Source: Artemia franciscana
Lineage: Eukaryota > Arthropoda > Branchiopoda > Anostraca > Artemiidae
NCBI RefSeq assembly: GCF_032884065.1
Contig: NC_088867.1
Coordinates: forward strand, 43,104,241 to 43,168,240
Direction: 5' to 3'
DNA length: 64,000 bases
Both the position numbers and the translations under genes were made by a program. The notes under the pieces were generated by a model. It worked only from the letters and a program-made list of their open reading frames with translations, ran no database searches and was not told where the DNA came from. Positions within the stretch are counted from its first letter, which is position 1; each line of letters starts with the position of its first letter. Positions 1 through 11,329 of this stretch are shown one piece after another.

Positions 1-1052
1 TGCACATTCTTTTAAAATTTTGTTTGTAAACACATTTTAGTGGACGTGTTTCCGCTTGCTAATTGTTGAAATCCCTGAAATGGAAACATCTCTAAAATCT
101 CACAGAAACAACCGTAAAACTCCTTTCTATCCATTAGATGTCCGTTAAACTCTCCCATTTATACAAATCTATGTTCAGTTTTTTGTCAATATCTTAAAAT
201 TGCTTGTATTCTATAAACAAGTCGATAATCCTATAGTGTCTACAAATTTCAACCAATACCCACTGAATTTGAATACTTCGAAGAATGCATTGGTGCTCAA
301 GGCGAACATTTAGGCCTCCTAAAAGACCTGATCGAGTGAATTTTAGCCATAACCACGAAAAGGTGTGGTCTCTCTGTGGGGGGGGGGGGGTCAGTGGAAT
401 TTTCCTAGGCAGGGGATCGAGGACTGCTATTTCTCATTTTTTCGGTATTGGAGGAGTTATCCTAAGGGCCTTGTGTAGATTTATGATAGTCTCAAAGCGT
501 GTCGCATAACACGCCTTTAGAGCTTTCAGTAATCTTGGGAATTATGGAAATATCTTATTTTATTGACGTGCTTCTGGTAAATATATTATTCCTCATACAA
601 ATTGTAGAAAAATCAAGTACTACAGTATATCATATCATACTCTAAAACCTTCTCCATGTTCTTATCAAATTTCAGTAAGTCATAAATTATTCTTGGGTGT
701 ACTTTTTGTGCCCCACCAACACTTGAGGTGTCAGTGCCAGTTACTCGTTTCTAAGTAGTAAATCGCTTCATTGCACAAAGCTTATGAAGCTACCCTTAAT
801 ACCCCCTGCCACAGGGTGTCAGGCACTTTTTGAAGGTATTGTGGGAGTAGTGAACGCTAAGTATTTATTTTCGAATTTGCAGCGTGAGATGCTTGTGTTA
901 TTCATCGTAGCGTAAAATTTCATCCGAGTAGTTTTCTGCTATGTAACGCGCATTTTATAATGCCTCTCTTCATATATATAAATATGGTATTTAACCATTA
1001 GATCATTGTATATATTACGGTTAAAAAAAGTGAATATGCAAGGTGCTTATTT
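1..1052. other. AT-rich non-coding flank of a Helitron relic
   Basis: No supportable gene. The stretch holds a run of G at about 380-390 and short AT-rich sequence. Because it lies just downstream of the minus-strand helicase relic, part of it may be the 3' end of the same Helitron. No clear CTRR-type terminus with a hairpin was found. Confidence 0.4.
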
Positions 1053-1727
1053 TTAACTGCGTAAAACTTGCGGGTATATAACATTCTTCGCTGTCTCATT
1101 GTCTGTGCATATAAATAGATTGTCAGGTTTACCGAATCTTGAACATTTAACGTATAATTGTCCATGGGAAAAGCAATCCATATTCAGATCTAAACCGCAT
1201 GTTTCTAATGATTGGCCTTGAGCTTTGTTGATGGTGATTGCAAATGCTAATCGAATTAGGAACTACAATCTTTTAAATTGAAAAGGCAGGTCCCTTGGAA
1301 TCATGGGAATGCGAGGAATGAGAACAGCCTCGGCCTCGAAAGGCCCTGTCAAGATTGTTGCCTCGTTTTCCATTGCTTTTTTTACGTTTTCTATTGCTTT
1401 TTTTTTACAGAAAGTCGCGTGCCGTTGCAAAGCTTTGGTGGGTTAATATTTCGCAACAGGATTATTAGTACGCTTATTTTTAGTTGTAGTACGTTCGGTG
1501 GAATCCCTGGGAGATCCAGCGAATTAAAAGTTCTGTTGGATAGTTAACCGCGTCATTTGATTCCAGAACTGTGTCGACTGACTTGTAAATGACTGCCTGG
1601 TCTCGAATCGTGATCAGAATAGTATTGTTGATTTCTTGGACGTCTTTGTTCTTGGTTGCCAGAATCCCTCGTTCTGTTTTGAAAAACTGCCGGGGCTTGT
1701 TTAGGGGGCATCCTAGAAGCTGATCAT
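1053..1727 (-). pseudogene. Helitron PIF1-like helicase, C-terminal relic
   Basis: Read on the minus strand, this stretch gives the C-terminal part of the superfamily-1 helicase carried by Helitron rolling-circle transposons. Recognisable blocks in order are GILATKNKDVQEINN, then a frame change into LLRNINPPKLCNGTRL, another into ILTGPFEAEAVLIPRIPMI and LPFQFKRL, a stop in place of a residue, and then LAFAITINKAQGQSLE (helicase motif V/VI region), FSHGQLYVKCSRFGKPDNLF and a final stop at about 1053. The enzyme would unwind DNA during transposition. At least two frameshifts and an internal stop show it is dead. The Rep nuclease and the N-terminal helicase motifs are absent. Family assignment is from motif recognition and is fairly sure. 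Confidence 0.85.
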
Positions 1728-1744
1728 AATTAATTATTTGTTGT

Positions 1745-2880
1745 CCCTTTCATCTAGAAATGACTGACAAACACAAATTCAGCCAATTGAAAGCTCGTAA
1801 AAAGCAAAAGATATTATTATTATTTACATTTTTTCAGCATATTAACTAAGAATTTGAAGTTTTTAACCTTAAATAATTTTAGAAAAGCCCATATTAATGC
1901 ATAGCTTAGATTTTTGTCAGTGTTTGTCGCAACAATCGGGGAAGTTACACTTTCTAGAGCTTCATGATATCATCTATCCTGGGGAAGAACTAAGGTAGAT
2001 ACTCATGAAATAAGGGTAATTCAAGTTGTCTATGAATTTTCATGAGCCATTTGAAGGCAATTGGAGACGTTCAACCCAAAATCAATCCGATATTTCATCC
2101 CTTAGTTCTAAGACTATCTTAATTCTGTCCTAGGAATGATTTATGGACGACTGAATGATAAACTTATCTATCAACAAGTGAAATGACATCATTTTCATAC
2201 ATTCCTAAAAAGAGTTTATTCCAGATTTGCCTCTCACTCACATAGACTATCTGTCTTGGCTTTTTTTTTACTAATAGCAATGGTTTGATGGCCCCAACTA
2301 CATGATTTTAATTCAAAATGTCTTAGTTTATGAATGGGTTCACTTGCCTAATACTTTATTTCCCAAAATATATTGAATTAAAAGAATTTAAGACAGTCAT
2401 TTTTTCAAAATGTGTTTTTAACTGTCCCAGTCCCCCTACCCAATGGCCTTCTTAAAGGCCAACAAATCTATAAGGACTTTCTAGCCCAGAATCTCTGAGC
2501 CCTTTTCTTTATTGTACATTCAAAAAAAAAAAAAACAATACTTTGTTTCTTTTCGTCTGAAATCTAATATCTGAATAGAAATATGCAAAGAAATTACTAT
2601 TCCTATTACTACTGCCCAAACCTGTTTGAATAAAGCAAGTAGAAACGGGGGAAAATGTGTTCCTACTCATACTGGACCTCTCAACTTTGGATTGAAGTAT
2701 CGCATTAGTTATTCGAAGTTAAGAAACAAGTATGAAAAGCAGGCAAAATTTTACATAGTGAAAATAATCTACTTGTGAACTGACTGAGGCAATGATAAAA
2801 TATGCAATAAAGCCCAAAATCATGAGTAACAACTATGAAAATAAGGCAGGCGATAGACTTTTATGTATAGAAGTCGAATA
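1745..2880. other. AT-rich sequence without recognisable feature
   Basis: Nothing supportable was seen beyond homopolymer runs (A at about 2521-2534) and possible degraded repeat. It is probably intergenic or intronic. Confidence 0.35.
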
Positions 2881-2889
2881 TTGAAACTT

Positions 2890-3185
2890 GTATGGGAAAA
2901 GAAATCATACCGTATATGAGGTGTGATATCTTCTCCTCCATGCCTCGCTCTAAACGCTAAAATTTGATTTTGTCCCAATTGTTTAAGAATAACTCCTGAA
3001 ACACAAGGGCTATTTAGTTCAGGTTCAGGTTCTTTTCAATATAAGAATAAGAAGCTTTTTAAAAGTGCTAAAAAAACATACATTAGGGGCACCCCCTCTC
3101 ATTTTCGCAATAATTTATGTTTGTATTAATGCTGATGTTTACTTTTATTTAAAAAGACTTTTTTCTATTTGGTTACTGAAAGGTA
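2890..3185 (+). repeat. Diverged fragment of repeat family D
   Basis: The segment holds GCCTCGCTCTAAACGCTAAA followed by TTTTGTCCCAATTGTTTAAG and CTCCTGAAACACAAGGGC. These match, with substitutions, the second palindrome of the D element at 25925-26165, which has CCTCGCTCTTTACACTAAAG, then TTTTGTCCCAATTTCTTAAG and CCCTGAATCACAAAAGCC. It is an older, degraded copy of that family. Confidence 0.55.
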
Positions 3186-3189
3186 GAAA

Positions 3190-6120
3190 CAATTCTCAAA
3201 GGAAAATATTGACATATTGCTGATTTTGAATAGCCAAAGTATAGGATAGCCAAAAGTAGCCAGTAGGTGGTTATCTTTCTTTATCCTGAGCCCGACTAAT
3301 TTCAAATCTGAATTTCCATGATATTTGTTAATGAAATTGAAGTTTGTTTTTATTGTTTGATTTTATATTATTCAAAGTATATTATTCGGTATATCATTTA
3401 ATCTAATTAGCGCCAAACACTACAAAGATTCTTTTAAATTCTTCGGAAGGGTAGTTCAGATTCTGCTATGTTATTTTTATTAGTATTTTTCCTTCTCGAA
3501 AATTTGCTCGCGCCTTCCCATGAAAACATACCGGATTTTCAAGTTTTCTAGGCTCCTCTCCGTCATCCATATGATGACGATTAAAAAGATGACTGCTTTC
3601 AGCACAAAGAAGACGATATATTACAAATTACAACGAGTTAAAGTCAACTTAATCTTCATTTACAATCCCATCTAGTGTCACAATGGGTGGGACAATTGTA
3701 GCAAATTCGCTATATTTTCCTCTTATCTTTCCGTCTTTTTTAAGGTGGAAATTCAAATTATGCAAAACTGCTGCAAAGTCAGTGCATTTACTCCACATTT
3801 TTCGGGATGGCCGGCTTAGGATTCTTTCCGTTTATTGTTGTAAAAATACTGATGGGTCATGATGATTCTTTCTTGTTTCATGATTTGAAGGAACCCTATT
3901 ATTTTGTCTGAAAATTCTTTTTAAGGTATTCGTTTAAAAAGTTGGCATCAAATTTAGCACTCTAAAAACGAGGCTCATTTACTTCCCACTTTATGGTAGG
4001 CCTGCTGAAGTATACTTAAGATTTAATACATTGGTAAAGTACTTACATAGGTAGTGGTGTACTCAGCTAATTATTTATGCTGCTTTTGATCAGGTAGAGA
4101 ACGTTTAATTTGCAAGGTACAACTACGGGGTACAATTGAACCAATGGCAATGCGACCTTAAATAGTTCAACTCAAATTAATGCAGGTATATTTGAGGAAA
4201 ATATTTACATTTTCACATAGTTTAGCTACTATGAAAGTAAATACGTCACTTGATGCCCTTTCCAACTTAAATTATTACTTTAGGGAAAATTATTTGAGCC
4301 AAATGAACTTGCAACCAATAACGGGGAGACTCATGTGTTCCATATTTGAAATTATCCTGAGACTAGTGGATCACATTTGGCACCCAGATGAAGTATCCTT
4401 CGAAACGCAAGCTAGAAGTTTTAGTGTCTGGTACACTTTTACGACTTTGTTTGGTACAAATGAAAATTTATCATCCAAATACTAATCCCACCTCTGAACG
4501 CCTTGATATTTATCTTTCTGGTTCTTAAACCTTTGTATAAAAAAAAAAAGTCTGTTCTGAATACAGATTTAGAGTATTCAAAGTCGGTTAAACATGAAAG
4601 ATTTAATTGTTCAGTAAATGATGGATATGGAGTTTGCTAAAGTTGATGCTGCTAATTTGGCTGACAGCTGATCGTATTTTGACTGTTTTTCTAAAAAAAA
4701 ACCTTTATCCTTACAGGTAAACCCTTTAATGCCTGTTTTATCTCCCCCTCGCACCCCTCTTTTTCCAAGTTCAAGAGCTAGGATGCCTACTATCTTCATG
4801 GGCCTTAATGCCTTATCACAGTTACCCCTGCTTGCACAGAGGATCCCAGCCTCCCTCTATCTTCGTCAAGAAGAGGCGTTCCCTCGCTCCGGAAATTTCC
4901 TTTCAGGCTGAGGACTGTACCACTTTTGTGTTGAGCTTCTGTTCTTAACCCCAGCAATCCAAAACCATCATTTGTCTACAACTGACAATTATTACAAATG
5001 TTTGTGGCTTAAACAAATTTAGAAAATAATCATTGAAATTGCCACCAGAAATTTTGTATCAATAAATAGAGCTAAAATTTTCATTTAGCAAGCGCTTCCT
5101 CTCTCGTACAATTCTCAATTAGTCCTCGATTTAGACTTCGGATACATTTCATTGCTGGCTTACAGCCAAGTTACCAATTCCGTTCATTCTCCCATAAATG
5201 ATTTTTTATATCTTCCCTACTATTTACTTTGCTCCTTCGACTATGCTGTATTTCCTCACTTTCGTCTCTACTGTACTCTTGTATTTCGAGACTATTGCGC
5301 GTCTTCAAGTCAAAATTATTAAAAGAAGTTTATTATTAGAATTATGAGAAGCTTAAACAGTTAAAAAAGAAAAAATGAAAGAAAATAGAACCAGAAATTT
5401 TAGAGCCATAAATAGAGCTAAAATTTTCATTTCAATAATTATTTCCTCCCTCTTCGAATTCCTTGCTGGTCCAACATTTCAACTTCGAATGTATTTCATT
5501 GCTGGCTGATGGTTTACAACCGCGTAACCTATTTCGTTCATATTCCCATGACATTTCAAATCTTTGCTACTATTTCGCAAAGCTCATCATTGATGTTACA
5601 CATGTTTGTTTGGTCATTAAATGGCCTTAGTTATTTGGTGTCAAAAAATAAACTTTCAGCAACACCCTGTTTAACTGTCGCTTTTTAGTAAAATACAAGA
5701 GTGATCGCGCAATTGAAGAAGATGTAATTAAGTATTTTAGAATAATATCAATTGATATAGACGGACCATAGTTAATGCAAAAAATATAACATTATTCAAA
5801 TTATAAACAAATTCACACCCTTAAATCCAGATTAAATCACAAATAAATTACAGGAAATGATTCCTATGAATCATACCTGTTCCCATAAACTTCCCCAACT
5901 TCTTAATCTCCATAAAGCTTCACTTAATATTATGTCCACCCATTTCTCCCTTGTATTCCACCCTGGAAAATTTCTTCTCCCAGATCATTTAAATCCTTGA
6001 CAAAACCCAAAAACTAAATTAGAGTCTTAAATGTTCTCAAGCATTATCCAGGATTCTATAGTGTTTCTTTATGGAGAGTGGAACCGCTAAATATTTGCCT
6101 TCGTTCGTTTCTAGCTTCAG
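3190..6120. other. Intronic or intergenic sequence upstream of the DDHD exon
   Basis: No exon could be supported. An open frame of 101 codons at 4180-4485 has no recognisable motif and unremarkable composition. At 5041-5210 and 5391-5560 a diverged direct duplication shares AAATAGAGCTAAAATTTTCA and TTTCATTGCTGGCT in the same order about 350 bp apart. A locally GC-richer stretch at 4735-4920 was not identified. Earlier DDHD exons may hide here but were not recognised. Confidence 0.4.
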
Positions 6121-6293
6121 CCAAGTCCAAGTTCAGGTTTTGCTGAACTCAGAGGATCTGACGATCCAGCCAATGTTAATATGCAAGTCGGGGCTCTAAA
6201 CGAAGGCAGGAGGATAGATTATGTTCTTCAAAAGGGTCCATTAGCAAGTCTTAGTGAATATGCATCTGCAATGGCGTCTCATGTTGGATATTG
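6121..6293 (+). CDS. DDHD-domain phospholipase / SEC23IP-like protein, one C-terminal exon
   Basis: An acceptor (TTTCTAGCTTCAG, ending at 6120) and a canonical donor (GTAAGT at 6294) bound 57 codons plus two bases. The exon reads PSPSSGFAELRGSDDPANVN, then MQVGALNEGRRIDYVLQK, then LASLSEYASAMASHVGYW. The block LNEGRRIDYVLQ followed by a serine/glutamate-rich step and a SHxxYW end is characteristic of the C-terminal end of the DDHD domain in DDHD2 and SEC23IP. These are intracellular phospholipase A1-family proteins acting on ER, Golgi and COPII membranes. The domain binds metal and supports lipase activity, but the catalytic GxSxG serine lies far upstream and is not in this exon. The exon ends in phase 2, and the joined codon would probably be TGG. 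Neighbouring exons were not found, so gene identity within the DDHD family is open. Confidence 0.82.
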
Positions 6294-6299
6294 GTAAGT

Positions 6300-6790
6300 T
6301 AGCTCTCTCACCGTTGTTCTTCCTCTCTATTCTTTCTCTTTGTTTTCCTTGAAATTTTTTTACTTGCTTAATCCAGTTTTGCAAAGACATCTTATGTTGG
6401 GCGTTTTCAGCTTCATCTTTGTTCCATTTCAATCTAGGTAGCTACTGATAACAAAATAATGCGAAAATTTTTTTTTTAACATTCTATCAACAACCCTGAA
6501 GCTTTATGTCGGTCTGTCTCGAGTTATTTCAGGCCTTTAAAAACAGTATGTCTTCTGTATTACTGAAAATTGATATTCATTCCACACAATTTTCGTTTAA
6601 ATTTCATAGGTTGAATGCTTCTCTTATATCTAGGCCAAATTACACGCTCTAGTAACAGACGAATAATGTAATTTTCAGGTGTTTTCTGTGGGATTTAAAA
6701 CTATTAGTATTTATATTAGTTTTTTTTTTTTTACAACACTTGAAATAAGTCATTTAGAAATAAATGACGAATTGCCTCCCAACTCAGGTC
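6300..6790. other. Intron sequence after the DDHD exon
   Basis: AT-rich with poly-T runs at about 6468-6478 and 6720-6732. No exon or RNA gene was recognised. The following DDHD exon, expected to continue with acidic sequence leading into an LKEIY-like motif, was not seen here. Confidence 0.4.
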
Positions 6791-6794
6791 ACCG

Positions 6795-8860
6795 TTACTC
6801 CCAGGGCCATATTCAGGAGGGTGGGGTGTTACTTGGTTTTTATAGAAAGATTGATCGTATAAACTTTGGGGGAGGCTCATTTGATCGGTAATTAGGATTT
6901 CTAGTGCCCTTTATAAGATTCAGAGTGATTAGAGGATGGATGCCCCCTCACCTCATATTTTTCCAAAATGCATCTCCTAGATATTTTGAGATGGTCATTT
7001 GTTGTAAAAACTTGGAAAAAGGCTCATTCGATTGGAAAATGAAGGGGCTAGTGCCTCTTTTAAGTGACTTGGAAGTAAATAACCCCCCTCCTACGCCCAC
7101 CATTTCCCCAGACATCCAATCAAATGCTGACATAGCCATTTTGTTTAGCGTAGTAGTTGAAAGATCCAGAAATTACGTCTTTTAGTATGAAATCCCTCAG
7201 GAAAAGGGTTGTAAGTCATGCCCTGGGGGGTATATATAGAAAGGGTGACGGTATAAACTTTGAAGGAGGTTCATTAGATTGGTAATCAGAATTTCTAGAG
7301 CCCTTTGTTAGATTCAGAGTGATTGGACGATGGATATTCCCCCACCCCCCCACACACACACAAACACACTTTGTATTTTCTCGAAATGCATCTGATAAAA
7401 ACTTTGAGATCACCAATAGTTGTAGGAACTTCGAAAAAGGCTCATTCGATTGGATATTGAAGGGGATAGTTCCCCTTTTAAGAGTCGAAAGGGATTGGAC
7501 AGCAACTAACCCCCTCTGACGACCACCAATTTCCCCAAGGACATCCTATCAAAATTTTGAGATAGCTATTTTATTCAGCGTAGTTCAAAAGTCCGGAAAT
7601 AAGTTTGTTGAATATGACACCACCCCACGCCCATCAGGGTATGGGTTGTAAGTTTCGACCAGGGGGGTATATTAGGTTCTTATAGAGGATGGTCGCATAA
7701 ACTTCGGAGGGGCTCATTGGACTGGTAATCAGAAGTTCTAGTACCTTTTATAAGATTTAGAGTGATCAGAGGTTTGATACTCCAGCCTCCGATCACTCGG
7801 AGATAAGTAAAAGCCCCTTTTACTTGTCGAAAATGATTGGAGGGGAACTAACCCCCTCTAACGTCCACCATTTCCCCAAACACATCCAATCAAAATGTTT
7901 AGATAGCCATTTTGTTCAACTTGTTAATAGTTCTGGAAATTATGTCTGAGGATGACAACCCCCCCCCTAGCCCTTTTTAAGATTCAAAGTAATCGGAGGA
8001 TGAATACCCTCTCCCCCCCACGCCTCATACTTTCCTAAAATGCATCTGGTAGCATTTCGTTTTTTTATTTAATGTTATTGTTGATTGTCGTTTGTGTTTA
8101 CTCCACTATCTTTTGATGTAAGTGGGTTATAAAGAAATAATATATTATTATTATAGTTATTTTGAAATAGCCATTTGTTGTCGTAGAAACTACAAAAAAG
8201 GCTCATTCGATTAGAAATTGAAATTACATTTTTTAAATGTTACAATTCATTGGAGGGCAACATGAACTCTTCCGATGCCCTTCAATTCTCAAAATACATT
8301 TAATCAAAATTTTTCGGTAGCCATTTTGTTAAGCATAGTTGATAGGTCTGGAAATTAAGTTTTTGGGGTGGATAACCCTTACAGCCCTCAGCGAAAGGGT
8401 TGCATGCAATGCCCTGAGGGTATATAGTTTTTATGGAGAGGGTGGTCGTATAAACTCCAGAAGGAGCTCATTGGACTGAAAGCAGCCTCCCCCTCCCTAC
8501 ATCGTATTGTCCACAAATGTTTTCGATAAAAATTTTAGATACCCATTTGTTATAAAATAGTCCAAAAATCATATTATAAGACCTTTTGGATGGGAAGAAT
8601 CTCCCATAATCTGGGGGTAAGGTATTTAAGTTATGACGAGGGGCATATAAAGTTTGTGTGGAAAGGGTGGTCGTATGAACTCTAGAAGAGGCTCATTGTA
8701 TTTAAAATGTATAGTTCTAGTTTGCTGATAAGAGTCAAACATGGAGAGCAACTAGCCCCCTCCCTGAAACCCTTTTTTCCCATGAAAAATGCTATGTCAA
8801 TAAAAAATGAAAAGAAATTAATTTGAAAAACTGCAAAACAAGTTTTTTAAAGAAAAGTAA
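6795..8860 (+). repeat. Tandem array of repeat family B (copy 1)
   Basis: A set of related units follows in the same orientation. Diagnostic pieces recur in order: TATAGAAAGGGTG..CGTATAAACTT, GGCTCATTCGATTGGAAA, GTGCC(C)TTTTTAAG, GGACATCCAATCAAAATTTT, GAGATAGCCATTTTGTTCAG, GTCCGGAAATTATGTCT, and GGGTTGTAAGTTATGCCCTGG. Unit spacing runs from roughly 260 to over 400 bp because units are diverged and partly deleted. No unit has a sustained reading frame. The array is interrupted at about 8055-8152. It is followed by a tail (to about 9340) that also follows the second B array, so array plus tail look like one mobile or amplified composite. Confidence 0.85.
8055..8152 (+). mobile_element. Insertion resembling the 3' tail of a LINE
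   Basis: Within a B unit, the expected sequence ATGCATCTGATAAAA..TTTTGAGATAGCC is broken by about 100 bp. The insert ends in GTTATAAAGAAATAATATAT and (TTA)n. The 3' end of the LINE at 63030-63073 has a similar form: GGTTATAAATAAATTATTAT. I infer a very short, 5'-truncated LINE insertion of a related family. Confidence 0.45.
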
Positions 8861-9340
8861 AGAGCCCCGTTAAGCCAAGAATGAGCAGAAATAAAGCCAA
8901 ATATTCCTCCAAGCGTAAAACTAACACAAATCACTATCAATATACAAATGAAACTCAAAGCGGTCAGAAATTACAATTAATTGCCGAGTTAAGCTCAAAA
9001 CGAGCAAAAATTAACGTGAGTAAGGTTTATGACTCCATGCCTTCTCAATATCAGAACATAATTTCTGCTTTGCTGAAAAAAAAAATGATTTGATTGTCAG
9101 TTTAATTGACATTTAGTGATAATTATTGTTTAAAGTTTTGATAATATCTATTTATGAAACTAAGAAAAGAGGAAACATTTAAAATGTGTTTTGTTTTCAA
9201 TAAAGTACAAATTATGTTCTGGTCTTGAGAAGGTCTGGGGGTTATCAGCACTACTCACGTTAATTTTTGCTCATTTTGAGTTTGACTCAGGAATTGAGTT
9301 TTTTAAGTTAATAAATAAAATAGACCGATACTTTAGATAT
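8861..9340 (+). repeat. Tail of the family B composite
   Basis: The segment after the array contains GTTCTGGTCTTGAGAAGG and then TTTTGAGTTTGACTC. The matching place after the second B array (30500-30580) has GTTCTGGCTTATCGAAAG and TTTTGAGTTTGACTC. The 70-codon frame at 8881-9093 (MSRNKAKYSSKRK..) is lysine-rich and has no recognised domain. Its position inside a repeated tail argues that it is repeat-derived. Confidence 0.55.
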
Positions 9341-9344
9341 AATT

Positions 9345-9745
9345 ATAGAGCAATTAATTGGCAAAGCGATACTTTCAGTTTTTAGTTAACTTAGAGGAGT
9401 GGATTTACGCTACGGAGAAGAGCTCAAAGCCTGAAAACCCGGTTCGTTTTCACGTTTATCACTTCCGAAGAAAAATTGTCATTGCGGAACTTATATGTCG
9501 AGGAATACACATTTTAACGGAGAAATTGCATCGCAATATTATATTCAGTTCAGGAAATGACGTAAGGGTATGTGTACTGCGATTTAGTTCTTTCATCTTC
9601 AAATGGGTTGCAAATTGCTGAAAAAATATTATTGCGGAACATATATTTGGAGAAATATATTGTTTAATGCATTATCTTTAAGAAATAGATGGCGTCTCGA
9701 AGTGCAGCTCTAGGACTGAAAGTTGAGCTACCCAATTAGTAAACA
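9345..9745 (+). other. Unassigned open stretch between repeats
   Basis: An 87-codon frame at 9358-9621 contains FSSGNDVRVCVLRF and has a possible donor, GAC/GTAAGG, at about 9562. No family was recognised. I compared it mentally with the early ANAPC1 exons, which should lie somewhere between 6.3 and 22.9 kb, and saw no convincing match. A short ATG frame at about 9688-9738 ends at TAG. It is left uncalled. Confidence 0.25.
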
Positions 9746-9749
9746 AGCT

Positions 9750-11150
9750 ACTTTATTGTCAAAGTAAACATCGAATTTTTCAATGTTTAAACTTTTGGTT
9801 TAAATTTTAAACCAAATGGTTCTTTTGCACTCAGTTCCAGTGAGTGCAAAAGAACCATTTTCTGTTTTACAATGCATGGTTTTACAATCTTCTTAAAAAC
9901 GAATCAAGTTTGATATAATTCCCTTACTTTATGTAATTCCTCTATTTAGCGTAACGTAAGGTTTGAATATTAGTTGCTAATCGGCAGGAAAACTTGAAAT
10001 TTTACTCTTATGCAGAAATTTATGATCAAATTTATTTGGCCAACTTTAAAGATAATACTCAGGATTCAATCCCCACACAAGGCGAATCAGATTCGCATTG
10101 TTAAAAGAGTATTTTTCTGAAAATTGACACAGTACTCTATTTTCCAGTGGGTAAAAATGATCCAGGTTAGAAACTTTTTTTTCTTTTAGGCTAAGAAATG
10201 CCCCTGTTTAAGAAGACAAATATAAATCATATTAAAATATTTTAAGAAAATTGTAAACGTTATTGCTAGGAGAAAAAAAAGGCTATAGACAGCTAAAATC
10301 ATTTTTTAGATTTCTCCCCCTGTCTCCCGTGATGAGGTGTCATTGTCACTCCCTTTCGAATATTACTTATAGTGCTCGTTTGTTTCTGTTACGTTTTCAA
10401 ATGGTAGCATTCCTTGGGCTTGTTTACGGGATTTATTTAGCGACTGGAGTCTGAAAACAAAAAAAAGTTGGTAGAAGGGAAAACTCCCATTTTTGTTATT
10501 GAAAAGATTTTTGTTTTAGATTTTTCTATAGGTTTTCAATTTAGGAAGGTTAATCTCACTAACCTGGGACGTTCACATGATTTTACTTCAAATAGGGATG
10601 CATTTCGAGATTTATTTAGTAATTTCAATCAGAAGTGCCTCCATTAAAAAAGTCCAGGATTTCTGGAGAATTAAGTTTCCCCTGCATATATTCCTGCCAT
10701 TGAGCTTTCAAGTTGGCTGAATTATTAGAATAGTAAATAACCAGTAAGGGCAAGGTGGGAGGGTTTAAATGAATTTGAAGATAGAAGGGGAGAAAATAAT
10801 GAAAATTTATTTCAATTAAGAAGGTTCCAGGAATTGGTTAGGATTCCAGAAGTACTAAATGAGGTGTATTTTATCGAAATCTTCCATTGCTAGCTAACTT
10901 GCCACTCATTTTGATTGCAAAACACAAGAGACATTTGTATCAAGGGAGTATGGCCAGAAATTATTCTGGAGGTTTAAAATATTTCCCAGAAATTTGTAAT
11001 TTTTGTTTTGTTTTAGACAGTAATATAAATTCTTTAGAATGTAGGAGGATATGCAAAATGACCTTTCAAAGATCTTTCAGTGGGAAACTTTACTTTTTTT
11101 GCTAAATTGTTTTAAGAAAATATGTTTTTCAAAAAAAAAAATATTCTTCA
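9750..11150 (+). repeat. Left arm of a large inverted repeat
   Basis: This 1.4-kb arm is found in reverse complement at 16190-17588. Outer ends match as ACTTTATTGTCAAAGTAAAC (left) against GTTTACTTTGACAATAAAGT (right). Inner ends match around ATATTCTTC / GAAGAATA. Many points between agree, for instance CTTGCTAGCTAACTTGCC-like, GAGGTGTCATTGTCACTCCC and CCTCCAGAATAATCTC-type blocks. Divergence and small indels are evident, so the arms are not recent. The open frames in the arm (10263-10454, 10887-11105, 11122-11319) are short and unrecognised. Confidence 0.88.
9814..9860. repeat. Perfect 20-bp hairpin near the outer end of the left arm
   Basis: Arms of 20 bp (AAATGGTTCTTTTGCACTCA and its exact complement) surround a 7-base loop, GTTCCAG. 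The right arm holds the equivalent hairpin at 17478-17525 with one mismatch. A second small inverted repeat, TGGTTTAAATTTTAAACCA, lies directly beside it. Confidence 0.9.
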
Positions 11151-11329
11151 GAATTTCGAGGAAGGCGGTGAAGAGGGAAATTCAGAGGTCAGCCATTCAA
11201 ATATTTGTAAATATAGATATGTATTAGTTTTTATGGTACTTGGAATTTACCAAGTGACATATAGTGATCGCAATATCTGTCCGTCGATCTGTCTGTTGGT
11301 CCCAGTTTTGCTTGTTTAGGCCCTACCAG

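Noticed and set aside
4180..4485. 101-codon frame with an ATG
   Set aside because: No motif, no splice context, no neighbouring evidence.
9358..9621. Possible early ANAPC1 exon (FSSGNDVRVCVLRF with GTAAGG)
   Set aside because: The resemblance to the ICILxxS segment of APC1 is too weak, and no acceptor fits the required phase.
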